Positions 59,837 through 64,000 of a stretch of 64,000 nt of DNA are shown in pieces. Under the pieces are notes generated by a model. That model worked only from the letters and a program-made list of their open reading frames with translations. It ran no database searches and was not told the DNA's origin. The stretch spans positions 12,700,708-12,764,707 of the forward strand of contig OY783199.1 of assembly GCA_963678675.1 (NCBI GenBank), given 5' to 3'. This stretch comes from Xiphydria camelus (Eukaryota > Arthropoda > Insecta > Hymenoptera > Xiphydriidae). The first letter of the stretch is position 1, and each line of letters opens with the position of its first letter. A program made the position numbers and the translations under genes.

Positions 59837-60003
59837 CCAATATGGCGGACGAGATTTTCGAAAATTGACGGATTCGTGCCAAATTTGGAAAATGTTGAAT
59901 TTTTGAAATCTGATTTCAGATTCGTGATCAGCGACCCAAAAACCCATTTATACCAAATTTGGCACGAATCCGTCATTTTTCGAAAATCTCGTCCGCCATA
60001 TTG
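59837..60003. repeat. Palindrome around AATATGGCGGACGAGATTTT
   Basis: Arms of about 52 bp (59837-59888 and about 59950-60003) are inverted: CCAATATGGCGGACGAGATT and its complement. GATTCGTGATCAGCGAC is also directly repeated (59920 and 60040). Confidence 0.8.
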
Positions 60004-60664
60004 GATTCGCCATCTTCAATTTTTGAAATCTGACTTCAGATTCGTGATCAGCGACTCAAAAAACCCGCTATATCGAATTCGGTTTAAGTTGAATAAGCCA
60101 TTAAGAATGTTGTCCTTCTAATTCAAGGAAATTTCCCACCGTGCTCCTCTGACCATAAAGGTCACATGAAAAAAATGGTCAAGGACATATTTGAACGTGA
60201 CCGGTATAAAAAATAGGGGTTCAAACTTAAAAAGATCAATTTGACCTTGATATGACCTTGAAAGTCATGGTCAAGGTCAAATCCAATATGACCATTGGGT
60301 AGCCAGGGAAAAATCCTAAAAGTTTTACATTAAACATTTCTCTCTAAAATGATTTCCCGCTGAGATAATCAGCCGTACCGGGACTTTTTGAAGACCCTGT
60401 ATACAGTGTGTAAAGAAATGATAGGTCCACTATATAATATTTTTGGCCATAACTCACCTACCCGTGGACGGATCGAGCCGCAATGTATGGTAAGCATTGT
60501 CTTTGGTCCTAGTAACAACCCCGTAAAATTTCATGTTTGTACGTTTATTTTTAGGAACATGGTGAAAAGTTTTCCCCTTTTCGTCCATTACAAACTGTAA
60601 ATAAATGATGGGTCCACTTAGCAAAATCAATGTATAATAACGTTAAGTATTTGTAATTAAACAT

Positions 60665-61178
60665 TTAATATTTCAGAGGTTTTCCTTTGCTCTTAATCAA
60701 CAACTTCATACGCTTCGGGATTGAGTTTACGAGACTCTTTAGCTGCGCTACCGTAATTTTGTTCCATGCTTCACTTATTGCCTGTTTGAACTCTTTTACG
60801 GTATTGAACTGTTAACAATCAGCATAAATATCACGAACTAGCTGACCCCAGAGTTTCTCGATTGGATTCAAGTCTGGCGACCTCGATGGCCAATACAAAA
60901 CTTCAATTTTCTTTGCTGCAAGCCAGTTTTTCGTGCTAACAGAGGTGTGTACGGATTCATTGTCCTGCATAAATGTTAATTTAGCGGCACGGAATTGGCA
61001 AAAATATGGTAGTAAATGTTCCAAAAGAACATTTTGGTACGCCACTGAATCGATCCTCCCATTTACAAAAGCCAAAGTCGTTTTTCCGAAGGCCGAAAAC
61101 CCTACCTAAATCATAGCTGAGCCGCCACCAAAATTCCGCTTTGAAAAAACGCGTGACTTAGTGCGGAGATCATGCCAA
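60665..61178 (-). pseudogene. Tc1 transposase C-terminal half, left arm
   Basis: Minus strand: GGGSAMI, VNGRIDSVAYQNVLLEHLLP, RAAKLTFMQDNESVHTSVST (second catalytic Asp in QDN), KKIEVLYWPSRSPDLNPIEK (Glu of the DDE triad in NPIE), LWGQLVRDIYADC, then an in-frame stop and SIPKRMKLLIKSKGKPLKY. The N-terminal HTH domains and first catalytic Asp are missing, so it is inactive. Confidence 0.9.
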
Positions 61179-61588
61179 TACAGTCAACTCTCGGCCCACT
61201 CACGAGGAAATTTGCAGGGGCCAATCTGCAGGGTCCCTGTAGATTGCCGCGTGAGTGGGTCGATTGAGCCCATTTTAGACCCGCCTCTCTAAACAGGGAA
61301 GTTGGATGCTCAGTCGATCCAATCTCCCTGCTCCCCTCTCCAATTTCTTGTAAATGCTATGGAACCCTGCAGATTGGTCCCTGCAAATTGCCGTGTGAGT
61401 AGGCGGCTTCCCGATTTCCCTGCAAATTGTGCCCTGCAGATTGGCCCCTGCAAATTGCCTCGTGAGTAGGCCGCTTTAGACCCGCCTCCCTGAACAGGGA
61501 AGTTGGATGCTCAGTCGTCCAATCGCCCTGCTCCCCTCTTCAATTTCCTGTAAATCGTATGGTGTGTGGTGGTATTGTACACAATTAA

Positions 61589-61669
61589 CCTTTAGAGGAC
61601 GGGGATTTTTTAAAAATAGTTTGTGTTCCCAGGGTGGTCCCTAAAGTGACCACCCCCGTCCTCTAATGG
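61589..61669. mobile_element. TTAACC-type MITE
   Basis: CCTTTAGAGGACGGGG and CCCCGTCCTCTAATGG are inverted, with TTAA on the left (61585-61588) and a decayed TTAG on the right. The hairpin GGTGGTCCCTAAAGTGACCA lies inside. It interrupts the Harbinger relic. Confidence 0.8.
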
Positions 61670-61967
61670 TTAGGCGTTGTTCTGCAGTAATAGCACATCT
61701 CATTACAGTGTCTTCTTTTGCTCTTAAAGGTCCCACTATATTAAGAAGTTCTTGAAAACACTCATTATCCATTCGTAAAAAATTTTTTAAGTCCATTGGT
61801 TCTAATTCCTTTAATAAATTTGAATGACATAATTCACTCCTTCTAAGCAACCATTGTTTTGTCCAATATTTCCTTTTCTTTTTCTCTGTTTCTAATTGCG
61901 TTAATAATACTAATGCTACACCAATTTTTTGGAGTCTTGACGGAGCCATGATATTGTAGTGTTTCAC
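61670..61967 (-). pseudogene. PIF/Harbinger transposase N-terminal fragment
   Basis: Reads RKYWTKQWLLRRSELCHSNL, LKELEPMDLKNFLRMDNECF, QELLNIVGPLRAKEDTVMRC and AITAEQRL before the inserted MITE. This pattern (W..WLLRR, FRMD...F..LL..V.P, AIT..ERL) is the N-terminal part of HARBI1/ALP1-like transposases. The catalytic DDE part is absent. It is carried inside an element whose ends are of a different type. Confidence 0.75.
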
Positions 61968-62160
61968 ATGAAGAGCAATGACATATTGCCAGATTGTGAC
62001 GTGTAGGGATCACACCCGATTTCCCTGCAGATTGTGCCCTGCAGATTGGCCCCTGCAAATTGCCTCGTGAGTGGGCCGCTTAACGAGAGTAGAAACGTTT
62101 AGAGCGCCGTGGTGGGGGTGACGCTTGAGTGAAGCGGCCTTACAACGAGAGTTGACTGTA

Positions 62161-62729
62161 TTAGGCTTTTTCTTTCGCGAAAAGAAATTCAATCTAGACG
62201 GTTTAGCCCAATATTGGCATGATCTCCGCACTAAGCCACGCGCTTTTTCAAAGCGAAATTTTGGTGGCGGCTCAGTTATGATTTGGATAGGGGGTTTTCG
62301 GCCTTCGGAAAAACGACATTGACTTTGGTAAATGGGAGGATCGATTCAGTGGCGTACCAAAATGTTCTCTCGGAGCATTTACTACCATATTTTCGCCAAT
62401 TCCGTGCCGCTAAATTAACATTTACGCAGAACAGTGCATCCGTACACGCCTCTATTAGCACGAAAAACTGGCTTGCAGCAAAGAAAATTGAAGTGTTGTG
62501 TTGGCCATCGAGGTCGCCAGACTTGAATCCAATCGAGAACCTCTGGGGCCAATTAGTTCGTGATATTTATGCCGATTGTTGACAGTTCAATACCGTAGAA
62601 GAGCTCAAACAGGCAATAAGTGAAGCATGGAACTGAATTACGGTAGCGCAACTAAAGAGTCTCGTATACTCAATGCCGAAGCGTATGAATTTGTTGATTA
62701 AGAGCAAAGGAAAACCTCTGAAATATTAA
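62161..62729 (+). pseudogene. Tc1 transposase C-terminal half, right arm
   Basis: Reads EKKFNLDGLAQYWHDLR (the first catalytic Asp, normally just before EKKF, is Arg here), GGGSVMIWIGGF, VNGRIDSVAYQNVLSEHLLP, RAAKLTFTQNSASVHASIST (second Asp lost: QNS for QDN), KKIEVLCWPSRSPDLNPIEN, LWGQLVRDIYADC, then a stop at the same codon as in the left arm. It extends a little further 5' than the left arm. Confidence 0.9.
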
Positions 62730-62987
62730 ATGTTTAATTACAAATACTCAACGTTATTATAAATTGACTTTGCTAAGTGGACCTATCATTTATTTACAAT
62801 TTGTAATGGACGAAAAGGGCAAAACTTTTACCATGTTCCTAAAAATAAACGTACAAACATGAAATTTTACGGGGTTGTTACTATGACCAAAGACTATGCT
62901 TACCATAAATTGCGGCTCGATCCGTCCACGGGTAGGTGAGTTATGGCAAAAAACGTTAGTGGACCTATCATTTCTTTACACACTGTA

Positions 62988-64000
62988 TTATCATTATCGT
63001 TTTGTTCAAATTATCATTTTATAACGACATAAAAAAGACATACTTAGGACATCTTCAAGACGTCTATTTCAGCACGTCATAAATAGGACATTTGACGACA
63101 TTTTGTGGACGTCCATGGACGTCTGTGTTGTATGGGAAGTAAGCTAAATAAATCTCATTTGAATCGAAGTATTACTTATTTTACTAGGTAGGTCTGAATA
63201 CGTTACAAGTGAAAGGTTCATTTGAGTCAAAGATACATATTTGCCATTATGTAAATCTATGAAAAATGGAGTTTCGCGTTATTTTCGATATCAACAATTA
63301 AAACTCTTCAAGATATGTCTATATTACATCGAACGTGTTGCATCAACGAGTGTATCTTTCGCTGACCTTGACGGTCGGGCAACATTAAATAACATATTTG
63401 CTCTTCGTATTTCTTTGCGTGTATTGACTCCTGTCCGCTCCTTTGACGTTGAACTAATCAAAATGAAACTCAGGACGGTTCTCAATTTCCAGCAATATAT
63501 GCAGTATATATGCGTCTTTACAGATGCTGCAGCGGTGCAAATTATGACATAGTCATACACCTAAATGAACGCCTACTCGCGATACGTCCACATCAACGGT
63601 GGATGAATGTATGCGCGAACCAATTCCCAAGACTGATCGCTTTACAAGGACTTTTCTTTGCGAGGCGCTTCAGCGTCGCGAAATCATCCGTCGCATTCAA
63701 CTGAATAGACTCCTCCTATATAGAAACTCGAGCTCATTTCTCGGGGAGCGCGCGATTCTAAAAACGCTTCGGCTTAAAAATACTCGCTCCCGTCGTCGTA
63801 GGAAAAATGCAACTAGCCGTGCGTACATGTCAACGAAAATCAAAGAAAGCATCTGTCTTAGGTGCTACATACACCGCTTAACTACGAGTTTGTTGCCACT
63901 GAAACAAAGATGTCATAATATCCGTTCGAGTTCTGCTCCTCTATACAGTGTTTCAAAATTCAGTACAAATATTTGAAGGGCGTATTTTTGAGATCAGAAT
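62988..64000. other. Unassigned right end of window
   Basis: GACGTC/GACGTCC words at 63055-63125 suggest a small decayed palindrome. The frames at 63241-63552 and 63599-63976 (125 codons, Arg-rich) show no domain I recognise and no repeat partner in the window. Confidence 0.45.

Larger units (their letters stand above)
59239..60399. mobile_element. TA element, CAGGGTGTTCAAAAAGTC ends
   Basis: CAGGGTGTTCAAAAAGTCTC pairs with GGGACTTTTTGAAGACCCTG; TA at 59237-59238 and 60400-60401. Arms of about 200 bp include GATTATCTCAGCGGGAAA and GGATTTGACCTTGACC. It holds a Harbinger-like MITE, the 120-bp repeats and a palindrome. Confidence 0.85.
61181..62158. mobile_element. CAGTCAACTCTCG MITE-like element at the Tc1 centre
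   Basis: CAGTCAACTCTCGGCCCACT and ACAACGAGAGTTGACTG are inverted; TA at 61179-61180 and 62159-62160. Just inside, GAGGAAATTTGCAGGGGCC pairs with GGCCCCTGCAAATTGCCTCG, and this word recurs inside as a subterminal repeat. The same outer ends bound 41868-42120. It contains part of a Harbinger transposase. Confidence 0.83.
60404..62985. mobile_element. Tc1 element as two head-to-head 3' halves
   Basis: CAGTGTGTAAAGAAATGATA and TATCATTTCTTTACACACTG form the ends; TA at 60402-60403 and 62986-62987. From each end inward runs the same 3' UTR and the C-terminal half of a Tc1 transposase, so the element is an inverted repeat with arms of about 770 bp. The 5' transposase half is absent. The centre was later hit by the MITE at 61181-62158. 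Confidence 0.9.

Noticed and set aside
63241..63976. Two frames of 103 and 125 codons at the right edge
   Set aside because: No domain, no codon or splice evidence; left as unassigned rather than called genes.

Overview
This is eukaryotic, AT-rich DNA, most likely from an insect and perhaps a hymenopteran. The evidence is the many mariner/Tc1 transposase relics, a degenerate CCTAA (TTAGG-type) repeat at 11.6 kb, insect-style MITEs, and very long simple repeats. I recognise no host protein-coding gene, rRNA or functional tRNA. Every coding stretch I can name is a decayed transposon gene. The species call is inference.

The window reads as transposons inserted into transposons. Order of insertion can often be worked out because target-site duplications survive. 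0-5 kb: a mariner relic (578-4753) split by a TIR element, which is itself split by a palindromic element, and by a second mariner. 5-10 kb: sparse sequence with a 571-bp palindrome at 7 kb and a probable 17-bp-TIR element at 9.4-9.9 kb. 10-14.6 kb: two TTAA-flanked elements sharing one TTAA; the first holds a long-TIR element with a broken gene for a widespread arthropod transposon protein that has a Cys-rich CXC-like block. 15.4-23.8 kb: a 2.8-kb element with CACTGAGAAAAA ends, several TTAA and TTA/TAA MITEs, a 1.36-kb TIR element and a coding-like minisatellite palindrome.

24-37 kb: a deep nest. A small TA-type MITE (27624-35929) is opened by an element with CCCCGATAGCC ends, which contains a tandem dimer carrying a SWIM zinc-finger fragment and a tRNA-like block, a 727-bp palindrome, and an element encoding a recurrent arthropod ORF (31416-32705, minus). 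37-45 kb: an inverted repeat whose one arm is tandemly triplicated at exactly 436 bp, a second copy of the recurrent ORF, another mariner and a Tc1/mariner relic.

46-52.6 kb: 1.1 kb of GA/GAGAGAGCGG repeat, then nearly 4 kb of uninterrupted CCTA repeat inside a TIR-bounded element. 53-56.5 kb: another CACTGAG-type element built from an AAAGAAAT word, with 128-bp and 318-bp tandem units and a LINE 3' fragment with a 16-bp TSD. 57-63 kb: TA-type MITEs and a Tc1 element reduced to two 3' halves head to head, with a MITE at the centre that carries a PIF/Harbinger transposase fragment.

The most interesting patterns are families that share termini but not interiors: the TA-CNGNATGTC palindromic MITEs, the CACTGAGAAAAA word elements, the TTAACCC-plus-hairpin MITEs, and the CACAGGCC-ended elements linked to the recurrent ORF. 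All family names come from reading the sequence and general knowledge; no search was run.
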